Source of the DNA: Lineus longissimus
Taxonomy: Eukaryota; Nemertea; Pilidiophora; Heteronemertea; Lineidae
DNA length: 64,000 nucleotides
Direction of reading: 5' to 3'
Assembly (NCBI RefSeq): GCF_910592395.1
Contig: NC_088317.1
Location: 496,001 to 560,000, forward strand
Made by a program: the position numbers and the translations under genes. Positions 1 to 15,300 of the stretch are shown one piece after another. The notes below the pieces were generated by a model. The model was not told the DNA's origin. It searched no databases and was given only the letters and a program-made list of their open reading frames with translations. Numbering within the stretch: the first letter of the stretch is position 1; each line of letters starts with the position of its first letter.

Positions 1-192
1 TAGGGCCTACTTGTGGCACCAGCTCGAAAGCTTGTACACACTTTTACTATTATCGTAATGGTTATGGTGAATCGAATCATCTGATGCCACTTTTTCTCGT
101 GACATGAGCGTCCCTCTACAAACCCTCTTTCTTCTTCCGCCCTTCTGACGTCATCTGTGTGATAATATGCATGTGCTTTTTGCTCGATATAG

Positions 193-321
193 CTATCCCC
201 GAGGAGATTAACATGGCGGCACGGCGCATGTCCGTCGCGCCGTCCCGCGCCTCAAATTTCCAAATCCGTAGCCTCTCCTGGCGGAATGGCAGCATGCACT
301 GGGCCAGATCACCACTCGAAG
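193..321 (+). other. UNC80: First visible UNC80 exon (RRMS/RSLSW segment)
   Basis: This 129-nt exon is much richer in GC than its surroundings. It lies between a pyrimidine-rich acceptor ending at 192 and a GT donor at 322. It encodes a basic segment with RRMSV and IRSLSW, which look like kinase or 14-3-3 type sites (inference). Entry and exit phases are both 1, so it joins the exon at 2422 without a shift. The ATG inside it at 211 sits in a good initiation context but is more probably an internal methionine. Assignment to UNC80 rests on phase, strand and residue style, not on a clear family match. Confidence 0.65.
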
Positions 322-3300
322 GTATCCCATCATTCATGATCACATGATTGTTTAAAGCATCAAATATTAGTGCATGGTTTGGATTGGTTGCTAGGCGACT
401 AGAGTAGTTGCCGTAGAGACACATCCTGTGTAGGGGTCGGTAAAGACACAAATTATTCAAATTATGCTACATCATAATCGTATTCTTTTTTTTATCAAAG
501 TAAGAATATCACTCTGAGCATGGTACAAATTGGTGCTAATATACGCTAAATTATGTGACTTTATGCAAATTTAACTTGAATTATGCTAATTTATGCTAAT
601 TTATGCTATATTTCTGATCATGAACACTGAATAAGGGAGATTGAACGTGGAGATTCTGAAACCCAGAAACACCCCATGTCATGCAAATTGTGAATGTTGT
701 ACTAAGTCTCTCCCCTCGTTGTTGTGGATCTTTTATGCAAAATGTAGCAGCTCTGTGTCTAGTGCCGCTATGACGAAACAGTTGACCCCAACACTGGATG
801 GCTAGGCTATTTTTATTAGCTCGTAGAGCATGTAGGGAACGCTTCTCGAACCAAGCCAGATTCAACTTAAACATCTGTACCCTAACAGGTAACATGTACC
901 CTAACAGGTAACATGTTATATACTGCATTTTCATTGAAATCATTCCATTTGCTTTAATTTACGTGTGTATTGTCATGGTACAATAGCCATCAGCTGCACG
1001 ACTTAGATAAGAATTGTCTCTGCCATAATGAGTAAAAAGAAGGGAACGTGAATGGAGAAGGAGTTTGGTGATCAGTTTTCAGTATACAAACAAGAAGGTT
1101 TAGACTTTAAGACTGATCGTGCTTTCAGGCTCTTGTTTTCAAATTGGAATGTACCCCAAGCGTATCACCTGAAAGGCATGGTCGTAAGATAAAATGTATC
1201 TTACGCAGCAAAAAAAATTGTATCTCAAGAAAAATTGATTTTGGCCAACAAATTCATTATTGCCTTAATCATCAGATTACCTGTTTATATTTGTTTTGTG
1301 TTTTATTTAGCTCTCGGTGTGCATGTTTTGGTATTTGATTTTTCCCATTTAAAGAAATAAAAGAAGTCTTAATAAGGAAGTGGTCTAAACTTGAAAACGA
1401 AATCTGGATGTTGGGTGAAATGCTTTGTTCAAATGACTTGAAGATACTTCATTCGTAACTAACCCGTTTGAAGAATGATCTTGCATGTACTTGCCACAAG
1501 CTATACCATGAGGAATACTTTCAAGGTTGCGGGCGTGGAAGGACTTTCCAGTCACAATGTCTGTGTCCTTTTACCATTGAATACTTAGACAACGGTTTCA
1601 ATCTTTGACTAACTAGACTTTTAGACAGCCTTTACCGATATCAGTTCTCAACATATTTTCTTCCACTACATCTTTAGAGTCGTACTACACCTTCGCAGAT
1701 AATGTTAGATTAACAGTCTCTATCACATCTTCACTGCCGTTTAAGCGTTTCATTTTGTTCTATTTCTGTTCTATCTACACGTTGTATTTCACAACGGTTT
1801 GGTGAAGGGAACACTTCCATTTCTCTGTTAGTTTCACTAGATGCGCCAACAATATCTCGACAGTCTTCAATTTAAAATGGAATCTAAAATTTCTGAGCAC
1901 TTTTTGAGAATATGTCCATCTTCAATGGTGCTTTTGAAATTTGCCTGATTATGCTAAACATTGGGCTGCTTGGTGGAGATCATTTTCATTAGTTATGTTA
2001 GTTTCTAGAAATGTTAGGTGTGGGTTCCTTTTGCATGGTCGTCCGAACTGTCATGGTTGTTGTATCTTTTAAATAGAGAATCAAAATATCATTAGATAGC
2101 GAATGATGACCAAATAGGATGTTATACGCCCCGGCGAGATGCCACCATGGCATGCTCACGCTGACAATTCTAGGATTGCCCCTGTGCAGGAATGTAGCAA
2201 GTTATTCACGAGATTATGAATGAGTTTACCTGGGTGGGTCGAACTTGGTAAATTCGTTAGAGATTCGTTCTAAAACAATCAATACCGGAAGCTCCATTCT
2301 TCTACTATTTGATATGCAGAAGATTTTATGAAAGTTCAGAAACACATTAGCGGTTCCTGTCCAAAGCTCAATGAGGATTCATTATAGATCGTGCTCTTGT
2401 TTCCTCTTTCCCGCCAACCAGACGAGGAGCAAGTCGAGCGAGCTCACACGCAGCCGATGCAGCTAGCGCAGCCGACGTTTCCATCTTGTATCTGTGCTGC
2501 TGTCTTACCCATAATTCACCTTCTCGATGACCTGGAGGTCAATCAAGATGGTATATCTGGTAAGCACTTCAATGACAGTAACAAGTTTAACACATTGGCA
2601 AGAAACGTAAGAAACCTTTTCCTGGTGGATAACGTTCATTGCTTTTATTCAGCTATCCAGATGTTAATACGAGAGCGAGCTACTGACATTCGAGAGAACA
2701 AAATGTACAATACAGTTGTTGATATGATTGGGCCAATGATCACGAATTAGGAACACCAGCTGATGGGGCTTTCGTCTCAAGTTGTGATGAATATGATTAC
2801 TGTCCCAACAACATAAGCTTGCTACTCGCCTTGGTATCGAGGCGAAATCCGGTTTTCCCTGAATGTCACTCCTATCAAGATCTAAGTTACTTTTCTAATG
2901 TCTTCTACAAACGTATGTTTGGACCTTTAACATTCTATTTCAGTGTCTGAGGTGGCTGAAAAGATCATCTGGTGGTGTCTAGTTGAGGATCCTCCACTAT
3001 TCTTCCGCCATTTCCTGGAGAAGTTGACAAAGAAGGAAAGTCAGGACGAACTGTTCTTTGTACTGCGAAGACTCATGATACGGATGCCTACACTACCAGC
3101 ACAGACGGCTCATACCATATTTAACTATATTGTAAGTTAAGGACCAGAATGAATTAGATATGTAGTTATTGCAACGATTTCGAGCTGAACTGGGTCTTTC
3201 TTCAAAAAGCCATTCTGCTTCACAGTCCCGGGCAAAGAGTAAGTTAAAGTCGCGAACCCACGATTTAGACCAGTCGAACAATCTTCTCTCTCATTTAGGC

Positions 3301-6300
3301 CTCCACTTCTTCTAGGGCGTGCGTAATGCAACAAGTTCTCCATCTTATATCGAAGAGTCTGATTCTCCTGGACGGGAATCAACATTTATCTTGTTACTTG
3401 AGATGTTTTGTTCTTCTAGATTGGCTTCGTGATGTTTTATGTGCGGAGCCCGTGTGAAGGCAGCCAGGAGGCCATCGGAGGCGCACTTTCAATGCTTTGG
3501 ATGGTAAGCCAGAACCTATTTAAGAGAATGCTGAGTTGCCAACAGAGAGAAGATCTCCAATATTGTGATTACGCGATGCGGCGGGCCAAGGGGCATACTT
3601 GTTAGGGAAAAGGTATAGACACCATTTGACGTGCATACATCATGACATACAGATTTGCAAAACCATCGATTGACAACGCAGTCGTGTTCGACTGTCATTT
3701 GTGTATCACAAATTGACTTACCTTTTGCTATTTTCAGATTGTTCCCAGCGTTCAAGGTATTTACTTCAAAGATTTGAAGCAAACTCTGAGGAAAGAACAA
3801 TGTGATGTAAGTAATGGTGCAGCTTCATTTTCCCCGATATGTTGGAGCTTTAGAAAGTCATTGCATTCCTTCTTTCGGACTTTGTGTGGACTTACTGCTA
3901 CTCGCCTTGGTATCGAGACGAAATCCGGTTTTCACTGAAGGTCTCTGCTATAAAGATCGAAGTTACTTTTCTAATGTCATCTACAAACGTATGTTTGGAC
4001 CTTTAACAGATTCTTTATATTTCAGCCTACACTTCTGGTAACGGCCAATGTACCAAGTGCGAAGAAAGTGGTCGTTCATGGTACAGACTTGACTAGCATA
4101 CCATCTCAGTTTCCGATTCATGAGGTAAGCATATATTGAAACTGCACCTTCTTGCACTTTTCGAAACTAAGAACTTATAATCTCCGGTCACGAAAGAGGA
4201 TTGGACCAGTCTACCATTGTTGATATTTGCTGCATTTTTTCAGGACACACAGTTTTCGATGATCCTTGAAGATAGCATTGATTTCTTCAACATCCCAGAC
4301 AATGAGAAAAACACGTGTTTCCTTGTCGATACAAAGTCCAGTAAGTACCGATATCGTTTCATGTTGAAATGAACCCAAGTGTGCATGTTCTAAGGCAAGC
4401 ATCTTCTGGCGGAACGAACAAGACAAGAACGTAGAGTTGCCCTTTCTGTTTTCGTGGACGCTGTATAAGTACAGTGGGAAAGGAAGTTTGGGGCAGTTAA
4501 GGTAACTAGTGTTGCCTTTCTATGAGACAAGGTTGACATAAAGGTTTTGCTTTCTTTTCCAGACCAAATGCACAACCTCAACTCCTACGTGCGAGACCTC
4601 TACTTCTTCCGCCGAAATTTCTACCCTCAATTGTCATTGGTCAATATGGATCCACAAGATGCTTTCAACACACTGCAGAAACAAGCATTCACAATGAAGT
4701 TTGTAGAAATCGGCAAGGTCATGTTTGCCACAGAAGTCTTGCAGAGCACAGCCCCACACCAGGTAAACCAGTATTTCCATTAACAAGACGTGATCAGATG
4801 AGATTGTCACAAATGGTGGGCACTTTGCTGGCGCCCTGCGTCTCGGTTGAGGTGGATGAATTCCTTGTCCTCTCTCTCAAATAATCTGGCGTTCCGGAAA
4901 ACAGATTGTGGCTATTAGTCGAGTAGCAGCTTCTTTCAAACTATCCTTTCATTGGTTTCAGATGCAGACCCACGTCAATTTCCTCCACGAAGAGTTGACC
5001 AAGTTACCTTCATTTCCAAGGAAGGCACTAGAGGCGGAGTTCAACCTGTATAAGGGCGAGATGGGCAAGGAATTGTACGGCCTCGACATGCTACACAAGT
5101 TTGCCTGGGCAAGAGTACGTTGTCTGCTACCATGTTAGATTTCCCTATTCAAGAACGTGACTGACCTTTTCTGCACAATCTTTTCAGTTGATTACCTCTG
5201 AACGTGTGTTTTGCGAACGGCATCATCAGTATCCTTCTCAGCCTCTTAAGCCTTCTGCAAACAGTTCGGCCGCAGTACAAATCAATAAGCAATGTTTAAC
5301 CACTATTGCGCTGAACGGAAGTGACATCGATTTGATTCATTAAACTCGTCTGATTTGTCTGCCAAACAATGTCCTAGTAATGGAAGAAGTTGCTGATACA
5401 ATGTAGATGAAACTTCAAACCTTTTATTTTCTAGATGGTGAACTCGCTGTTCCATTCCATGACCTCAACTTTCAACTGGATGGGGGACATCCCTCTCTTC
5501 CTGAACGTCATTAATGGAACCTTTCTGCTCCATTGCGATGACATCGCCATGCTCAGATTCTGCCTGTCCTCATACATCAGTACATCGAGACATTTCAAAC
5601 ACGTTTTTGCCACCAATGGGTAAGTCATAACAGTAAAAATGGTTTAGGGCCGTGGCCGACTGTTCAAATCAAGTTAGTCACTATACATTGATGCTTACTA
5701 TATTTTGGTGTTAGTAGTATCTCGGTCGGTTTAAGAAGATATATCACAAAGTTAGGTCGGTTGTTAGGTAGATAGGTAGATATAACACAACGTTAGGTCG
5801 GTTGTTAGGTAGATAGGTAGATATAACACAACGTTAGGTAGGTTGTTAGGTAGATAGGTAGATATAACACAAAGTTAGGTTGGTTGTTAGGTAGATAGGT
5901 AGATATAACACAACGTTAGGTCGGTTGTCAGGTAGATAGGTAGATATAACACAAAGTTAGAGTAAACATCAAGTTAGTGACTAGTAACTTCAACAGCTCA
6001 TAATCATTGCTTGCTTTAAAAAAAGGATGGGAAGCATTGGGTCAGATTTCCTCCATCTATTTGTGACTCTTATAGAGAATGGGTAAGAATGGGTCGTGGC
6101 AAACTTGTAATCAAATCTCTGCAGAGAGTGTTCATCATCCGTATCATTTTATCTCTTTCCAGCTTTATGTATGTTATTCCCACCGTCGTGCGAGTGTACG
6201 CAAACCACCAGAACAACCCAGTCCTTTGCCAGGCCATAGAGTTTACTTGTAAACAGTTCTACATTCTCCATAGGAAGCCATTTATTCTACAGGTTAGTAT

Positions 6301-9300
6301 TGTCAGAACAACCCAGTCCTTTGCCAGGCCATAGAGTTTACTTGTAAGCAGTTCTACATTCTCCATAGAAAGCCATTTATTCTACAGGTTAGTATTGTCA
6401 GAACAACCCAGTCCTTTGCCAGGCCATAGAGTTTACTTGTAAACAGTTCTACATTCTCCATAGGAAGCCATTTATTCTACAGGTTAGTATTGGCAGAACA
6501 ACCCAGTCCTTTGCCAGGCCATAGAGTTTACTCGTAAACAGTTCTACATTCTCCATAGGAAGCCATTTATTCTACAGGTTAGTATTGGCGCTGTTGACAA
6601 CACATGTTATCAGCATCCACAAAGGTGCCAAAGTTTCAGTTACCTGCAGGTTTGAAGTCAGTTTTGCAGTAAGAGTTCTCTTCTTTCAGATGTTTGGTAG
6701 CCTTGCTTCGATCTTGGACAGCGACGAGAACAGCGACCTCATTGACTGTAACAAGGTAAGTAGAGATAGAAGTAAAGTGTCCTTAAGGAGAAGTGTGTGT
6801 GTCTTTGGTAGCCTTACTGGCGGCCACACCATCTGCTCGCTGATGCCAATGGTGTGGTCCGTTAAAGTGGCATGTTCATCAACATGACTTCACTCACAGT
6901 AGTTCATTCTGTCACAGACTTAGAAACACCTGTGGTTGAGTGTTCTGTGATAGCCTACAATTCATCCAGGTTCCAACGCTCTCTGTCGCCAAGCCCATTG
7001 CACGCAAATCAGTTCCCTGTTGCTACGTTTATATGTTGTAGGGTCAGGTAGTTTTGTTGTGTGTGAGCGAATTCAGGGTCTGCATGATCGGAATATGATA
7101 TCAATACTTATCTAAAATTGTGGAAATGGTGTTGTCACTTAAGAATGGTAGAAGTGGCTGGTGAAATGGTTCATCATGTGCATGTTTCTTTTCTTCCACA
7201 ATGTTTATAAGGGCAGGCTATTTAAGGTCTAATTCTCTTCTCGGGGTCCATGCAATGCTATGTAATGCTTTTTAATGTAATTGTTGTGGTGGGTCTGTCA
7301 CTATCTTCACCTTGTTCTTGCAGAGCTATGAGTACGATGTAGCTGTTGATGTGAACAAGGTCAGTCGTACTCACCGACAATCATCGACAACATATCGATG
7401 TGTATTCTTAATTCATTTTGTTTGATTATCATACATTGTGAGACCACCCATGTTTAAGATAATGATGTCACCTTTGACATAAAGATACATTCGTGAACAT
7501 GTGGTAGGTTATTTTAGATATGGGTGGTTCGTGGTTAGTGCTTTTAATGTCCTTGTTTTGTCTTTGTTTGCAGCAGACGATTGTTGTTGGACGTCTACTT
7601 CATTTTGAAGGCGATTCTACCGTGGTCTTGTCCCACTCTTAATCATCCGATTGTCGTGAGGCCTTGATATACGAATTTACGACATCTTCCCTCCTTACAA
7701 ATCTTATTGGTGTTGAATTCTTTTCTGACCAGCGACAGTTGATGTCAACTTAGTTTTGATATATGTTATGCAATAGAGTAGTAGGAATTTAAGTCAGTTT
7801 CGTGAAGTTCTAGAATACGAGTATGTGAGTCTGGTTTTGCCTTCTAGAATAGAAATTAGACTGTATGAACGTCAATTGGTGGTAACTGAAGTCAAGGGTT
7901 TAGTTGTGTGAGGTCTTCATGTACCATGTTCTGGTAGAATCAAAGCCAAAGATGGTTGCTGCTGGTACTCCCGTGCACCGTTTTGTTTCCGTATGTTTAA
8001 GAGGGTCGTCCATGACAACCCTTGGATTTATAAACAACTTTTTCAACAGTAGAACCAAAGGTTTTTATTCATTGATTGTCTCACAGGGAATCCCTTCTCC
8101 TGTGTCTGTATGATAACTTTCGATTGTAGGTTTATTGCCAGCATAAACAAATATCGACCACTAAATTATAAAAGAAGTTTGTACCGATAATATTTGGTGA
8201 ACCTTGGCAGCACATTATCTTTTCAGGAGAAAGAGATTTAGAAGATGACTTGAAGGCTGTGCCTTGTTTAAATCTTCCGTTTACATTATCTTCTCCAGGT
8301 TCCTCCTAAATGCCTGTTCAACCTGCTGATGTCACTGGAATCACAATCACGGGATAATCTACTGATCCTGGACATGGTTCATGGGGACATGCCGCTTAAA
8401 GCTCTGGTAAGGTCCAGGGATCAACCTTATGAATACTCCAGTTGGTAGTTCGTAGACAGTTATGAACAGAAATTGTACGAAGTCCTTGCATAAGTTGTGT
8501 TAACGTTATTAGCTAAAATTGTTGGGTCGAATTCGGAAAATTCGATACGGTGCCTTTCTTGATTTTCACTGGCGATTATCAGTGGGGTGAAGCATAGTTT
8601 TCCGCGGCAGCAACCACAGTGGGAAAACAGACTAAGTGGCCAAATAGATTAGCCTCTTTATAAGTCTTTACCATTTTTCCAGGACTTCTGCTACGAGATG
8701 GATCCCGACACATTCTCCATGATCGACGCCATCAACGTGTGTGTGGCTGTGGTCGCTTATGCCTCTGACTCCTACAGGGGTATGCAGATGCTGGTAAGTA
8801 TGAAAGACAAAGTGTGGATCTGATGCAGCTCTTTATGTGAATTGTGGTCTCATACCTCTTCTTATTGTCTCGATAACGGACCTTAACACGATTCGGCCAT
8901 CTATCTTCAACTTTCGTGGAGGGTGGGCTCTGTGTCTGCACATTGGATTTCTCCAAGGTGATCGGTGCAGCTGAACTTACCTCTCCCCTTTTTGATTCAG
9001 TTGCAAACCACTGTCAGCTCTCTTCTGTGTCTTTGTTTCTCTTCTCAAAAGAGTTTCAAATGTGCTTTGATAACGATGTAAACTGATCGCCAATGACCAT
9101 GCAAAAACAGCTGAGTTCTAGCGCTAGGTAGGTTGATGTTCGCTTTCCATTTCAATTTCAGACAATTTTAGAAGCCATCGTTCCGTTCTACCTCAGAAAG
9201 ATGAAAACTGAGACAAATAAACTGCAAACCCCAATTGCTGCTCGTCAAGAAATCAATACCATATCGAACATGGCAGTCTCCATGAGGGCTTTAATCAACA

Positions 9301-12300
9301 GTTGTGAGGCCCTGACTAGGTTGGTCAAGTATGTAGCGCTTTTACAAACACTCATCATGACGTCGCTTCGCCCTCGGTCTGCTATGGTATGATGTGTGCC
9401 AGTGTTGTCTCGAGTAAAATGGCTTAATAACCATGCTAACTGTCTTGAGGTTTGTGTATTATCAAAAAAATGAAGGTACATGTGACTGTGTCGTGTGGCT
9501 ATTGACTGGTGTGAAGAAAGCTGAGCTATGTGTGTTGACTGTTTTCTCGGTCTGTTGCTGTGGTATTTAATTGACTCATCGTTAGGAGCAGCAGTAAACC
9601 TATTGTTGTCTGAGATCACAATGATTTTAGTATCGGTTCATCAAGTAAACATTTTTAGAGATCAAATACAATGTTAGATGTCCATACCGTGCTCAAGAAG
9701 AATACATTGCTATGTTGTTCCAGATCTGATATTATTTCCTTGCTTGATGATGGTACTACAACTGTTTAGTATGATACTTTCAGAAACATCAGTGGCCCAC
9801 AGCGCCACATAGAAAACGTCAATGCGAATGTGAATAAACCCTGTGCAAACCACAGTTCTGCTGTCTACTATGATGATAGGGAGGACTCGGTCTTCAAGTA
9901 AGTTCTCTCTGACTGTCACACACACGATATCAATCCAACTCTCGATCATAGTTTCTTAAGTTTAGTTCTTTTTCCGTGATGGTAAACATTTGTATAGTCT
10001 AGCACTCCTGGTGAATCGTAATAGTGTCTCCTCTGGCATATCTGGCCTTCTCATTCTTCAGGAAGCCTCTCTCTCTCTCCTGAAACAAAGAATTCCTCAA
10101 GGGCTTGGTAAGAGTTCTCTCAAGACTGGCCACGAGATATTCGGGTGTAGTCACCTCAATGGTAGTTGCCCGACAAACTGTTCTTGTTCTTAGCTGATAC
10201 GTACAATCAGCTCTCAGTGACCAAAAAAATCACGATAGACTTTGTAAGATATCGTCTCTTTGTCAGGTACATGGAAGAGGGTCGACATAACCAGTATAAT
10301 TACGCTGCCCACGATGAAGACGATGAGATTCGTAGTGAATATCGCAAACCTCGGGATTCTTTGCTCAACATCACCGCCGAGTTCTTTGCTACTTGTCTTC
10401 CAAGGCTGAAGGAACTACGAAAGATGCTCGCTGACCCATCGTTCAAGTTTCCTGAACTGCTGGACTATAAGGCACACATTGTAAGTAACAATTAAAGGTT
10501 GTGGTGTGGGCGCTCAGTTCTAACGAAGGGGAAGACTTGTTGTCATCCTTCGAACGCCTGATGAGTTCAGAGAGGGGACCATGTGTGGAGAAGAAGGTAA
10601 AATGGCTGGGTTGCCAGTCATACGCTGGTAACGCATCTGATGATATCTTTCTTTTTTTCCAGCGCCTTGCTGATATTGCTCACACACTGTTGAAGATCGC
10701 GCCATATGATCCTCTCGTCATGGGTAGCAGAGGGTTACAGAGGTAAGATGCACGTCCTCGGCTAATACCCTCCTATTGTCCTGGCTCGATGATTCTGATG
10801 ATTACCCTGCATGCTTTATCTGATCTTTTGTTGCAGGTACATCACGGAAATATTGCCAATCACAGATTGGTCCATAGAGGCAGTACGGCCAGCCCTTAAC
10901 CTCATTCTCCGCCGACTTGACAGACTTTTCAATAAGATCTACAAGAAAACCTCACTCAGGGTAAGTGAATGTACCAAAAACTACGATCCCTAGAAATCTA
11001 ATGTTGAATTCTAATAGTCTATTCGTACTTTTCAGAGTTGAATGAAATTCCATTTGAATATCTAATCACTTTTAAGCAATTGGCATATTGCTGGATTATT
11101 GTTTTCAATACTAAACTGAAACATTTCTTTAATCGCAGAGACATCTCAACTGGGACTGTGCCGCCAATCTGCTGAAGGGCGTCTATCTGACCCTCACCAA
11201 GTACCAGTACATTGCTCATTTGCCCCACCTCAAGGTAGGAAACTTGGACTTAACAATCTTGCACTAAAATCAGTGGTTATCTCCTACTCAATTTGATATA
11301 AGAACACCGACCTTGGGCATAACATTGAAAAGGAGGTTACGATGTCTTGGTGACTTCATCCTCGAAGTCACTCAGATAGCACTGATTTTTACGGACTGAG
11401 TGTCCCTGCCTACCATTATGACAAAAACCAGAAACTCCTTTATTTACTTGGTGCTTTATCATTGCAGACTGTGATCAACATGTGTTTGAACATCATCCTG
11501 TCTGACGTTGGTTCCTCTAGCATCTACGACAGTCTCCACAATGTTCACTATGGCAACCGGAATGAGCAGGTCAACAATCACCTTGCAGCGCCACCTAGAT
11601 TCTGTTCAGCTGTTGTCAAGCTCATGGCCACTCAGATGCAGTGTCTTGGAGTAAGTTCCTAGAGAAGACAAACAAGTGATAAGCCAGGTGCTCTTATGTC
11701 CTCGTGACACCTGTTTGCCTCAAGCCTTGTTCCTCCGCTTGAAAACAAGAACATGAACATTTTCGGCTATTACGTACTGTAAGTTTTTCACTTAGTGCTA
11801 TGCAATATCTTTTCACACCAAGATGCTGTAACTATCTTTATCCTCTTGTCTAGGAGCAGTTTTCTGTGGAGCACATCTGTGGCGGCATGTCTGTCTTCCC
11901 AAGTCCTGAGAAGACCCAGAACATGCTGGTCAATCTGATCCTGCCACTGTGTATCAGGGTGGGATGTGGCAGAAGAGGTGAGCTGCCATGTTTTGGTTGA
12001 TATTTGAAACCATACGCATTTAAGGAACTTTGCTGTAGAATCACGTATACATTTGCATTTTGAAATTTGAAGCCCTAATCACGCTTGCACAGAGTTGCCA
12101 ATCGAGAGGGCTTCAGGTACGAATCTGGGCTTGCACAGAGTTAATACTCGAGAGGGCTGCAGGTACGAATCTGGGCTTGCACAGAGTTACTACTCGAGAG
12201 GGCTTCAGGTACGAATCGATGTGCTCTAAGCTTTATCTATGCTCTTGTATCTACCTCATCAATATTGTTATTGTTGAAATTTCAGATGCCCCCAAAGTGC

Positions 12301-15300
12301 GTCCTGCCGACATCTCCTTCATCCTGACCGTGGTCCTCAATGCCATACTACCTCCAACACACATGCCTCAGAATCCCAAAAACCAGCTTCTATCGGTTGG
12401 GGAGATTGGGCGACTTGGCAGCTCATCCGGATCAGACAGGTCATCGAACAAGGTGGTACGAGATGCTGTCATGCAGACTGCTTTCTTAGGTAAGCAACAC
12501 TCACTTTCATTATAACTATATAGAACTTACTAGCGGTGTGAAAAGTTACTTACAGTAAGATTGACCGCAATTATCGCCAAGCCATAGTAATTCTTCCCTT
12601 CCTGTAGGTCTCAAGATCATCATGGTTTGTTTCCAAAACAAACTTTCCTCAGAGTGGCATCGTATCGCCAAATGTGTTCAGGAAATGGCATCAGTCACTG
12701 GGCGACATGCCGGCGGGGTCCACATGTGGCAGTTTATTGACTTTGTGGTGACCATCAGACCACCGTTGTTCGTCATACTCTATCCGTTCATACAGTACAA
12801 AGTAAGTAACATCAGTTATCTTGACTTCTGCAAGTTTGACCTTCATGAAAGCCATTCTGCGCTGGTCATTGAAATGACCAACCCCATTGTATCCGAATTG
12901 CTACCTTGAAGAGGCCATCATTCCCCATCACTGAATTTGGAATCGCTGCCCAAATTCAGTAATGCTCCATTACTGATTTTTCGCCGGGATCTCTGAAACA
13001 TCAAATCAATTTCATTCATATCCTGCAGCTGATGAAGTTGACTTGTGAGTCGGAACACGAATACTACCTCCAGCAGTTGATTGGTCAGCGCCTGAAGGGC
13101 CACCTGCTCCCAGCTCCAAAGAGCAGCGGAAGTACGCTGATCGAGCTGGCAAATGAACTCCGGGTGATCAAAGATGACATGACAGTTAGAGGCCCGGGAG
13201 GTAGGGCGAATCTTCTTTATTAGCTTGACTGTTTGAACTGTACATATTATTCAAGAACTGTCATTTCTGAATGGTGTTAACTTGACGGACTGTGCGGTAC
13301 ATTAAGTATCTGTTTTGTCATATCCTGCAAAACTGTGCCTTATAACACAGATGGTACCATAGAATCAAGTACCAGAACAACAACCCTCCGACGATATGTC
13401 ATGTCAATGTCAATATAGCTTTTGACGATTCATTACTTTTGGGGCGATTCCTCTGTCCCACTCTGCCACTCGTGCTTTAAAAGTTGATACCATTCAGAGA
13501 CAATCCATTTTTGCTTTGCATTTTTGAGTTTGAGCGTGAAGGTATCAGTAGGAGTATGATTTTTGGAAGGTTGTAAATAGTAACTAGACAAATAGAAGGA
13601 AAGGTGGAATATGGTGATCATCCTTGTATCTATTAGCCTATACGCTTGCATTATATAGCTTTAAAATCTTGACAACATATACCTAGTAGCTTCTTTGAGT
13701 TAGTTGGGAAGCAAATGGCATGAGGTAGAATCTTGTTAGAACAGTTTCGAATGATAGTCCTGAAATGTTTCTCATCCTCACGCCACTGATTCCTATTCAT
13801 CACGTGTGATTCTTTGAAGCATTTGATACACACAGAGCACCGCAGCATGAACTTGAGTGGCTTCCTATCTATCATGTTTGCTTCCAGACGACATCCGCCC
13901 ACGAACCAACACAAACGAGACAACAACTCGCATTGACATCCCTAAAGAGAACGCGTCACAGAACGCTCGCCCGCGCCATTTGCCGCGCCCGAGTATCGCG
14001 GACCTCATGGACCCATCATTTGGCGTCCGTGTGCTGCCGTTACCGACAGAAAAACGGAGTAGTAAAGGCATGGATTCCTTACTTTCCTCTTTCCCATCTC
14101 TCACCTCTATTTGTACTTACTACAGTTTTAACGACTTTGAAAAAGGTTAGTTCTTGTTCATGTCGCAGCGTCGGTCGGTGGATTCGTGGGTGTTTTGATC
14201 GTGCAGTAAGTTTTCCAGTGGAGTTATGTAAGTGAAATGATCAATAAATGCCCATTTGCAACCCGTGGTTTGATATATGAATGGTGATTTGCTTTGCAGG
14301 TGATTATTACGTTCCCGTAACTCATCAATAGAGTTATTATGTTGCGACGTTCCGAGATACAGTAACGTTGTGATACGAATCATGATGGGGTCACCCGAAA
14401 ACTGTTTGTATGTAAATGCACATGACTGCTGATGGCGGTCTACCCAAAACGATAACTTAACTCTGAACATCGTCATCTCTCCTCAGGAGCTGGGCTTTCC
14501 CCCATCACCCCCGTGCCGTATGTCCCCCCGTCACAGACTGCGCCCCCACCCCCTGACGCCGTGGAGGAAGAGAAGATAGAAGCTACAGAGGTCACTGGTG
14601 TGGAGGCGGCGCCAGATGAAGATGAACCTCACTTGTTGCTAAGACGACACTCGAGCAGACGCATCACTGCCGACGAAGGAAATCGAATCCTGGAGAAGTA
14701 CACCTCCAAGCCAGAGGCTCAAACGGAGGCAGAGTTCTTGGGTAAGTTTATAAGGGCGACACAAATGTTCATTTCATTTTTTTGGGAGCAAAGTAGGCAT
14801 TTTGTTTCATTCAAAGACTGTGCCAGGGCGGTTATAGGTCAGTGTGTTATTTCCTTCACCATATCTATGGTTTTGCTCCTTTGTTAACGCATTAACATGA
14901 GAGATAACTACTAAGACTGGAATACTAAACGTTGGTCATGTTTGGGGCAAGATGCATGATTCTTCACCATCATTCGCCGCACTGTCCTCAAGAAGAGCTT
15001 TGGAACTTGTTCAGGTATTGGCCAATCATACGCCTGGTAAGCCGCATGGCCTATGCATTCTGAGCCGAACAAGATTGAAAGGTGTCTCCTGATTGGTCAA
15101 TAAGGGAACATCATCGGCAGTCTAACGCTTCTGCTTGAGGAAAATGGTGAACGCCTTGTGCACTCTCTGTTCTTTTCTTCATATTGGCCTATTCATGGTA
15201 TGGCACTGACTAGCAGTACAAACCTCTCACTATTTTTCCCAGGAACTGTAGTGGTGATAGGGTTAAGTTTTAGTTAGCAGATAGCAAGCTTAACTCTGCT

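Noticed and set aside
2560-2750. Open continuation of UNC80 exon 2422-2559 into its intron for about 60 codons
   Set aside because: The conserved protein continues in phase at 2944, and the GTAAGC donor at 2560 is good; read-through adds unfamiliar residues then a stop.
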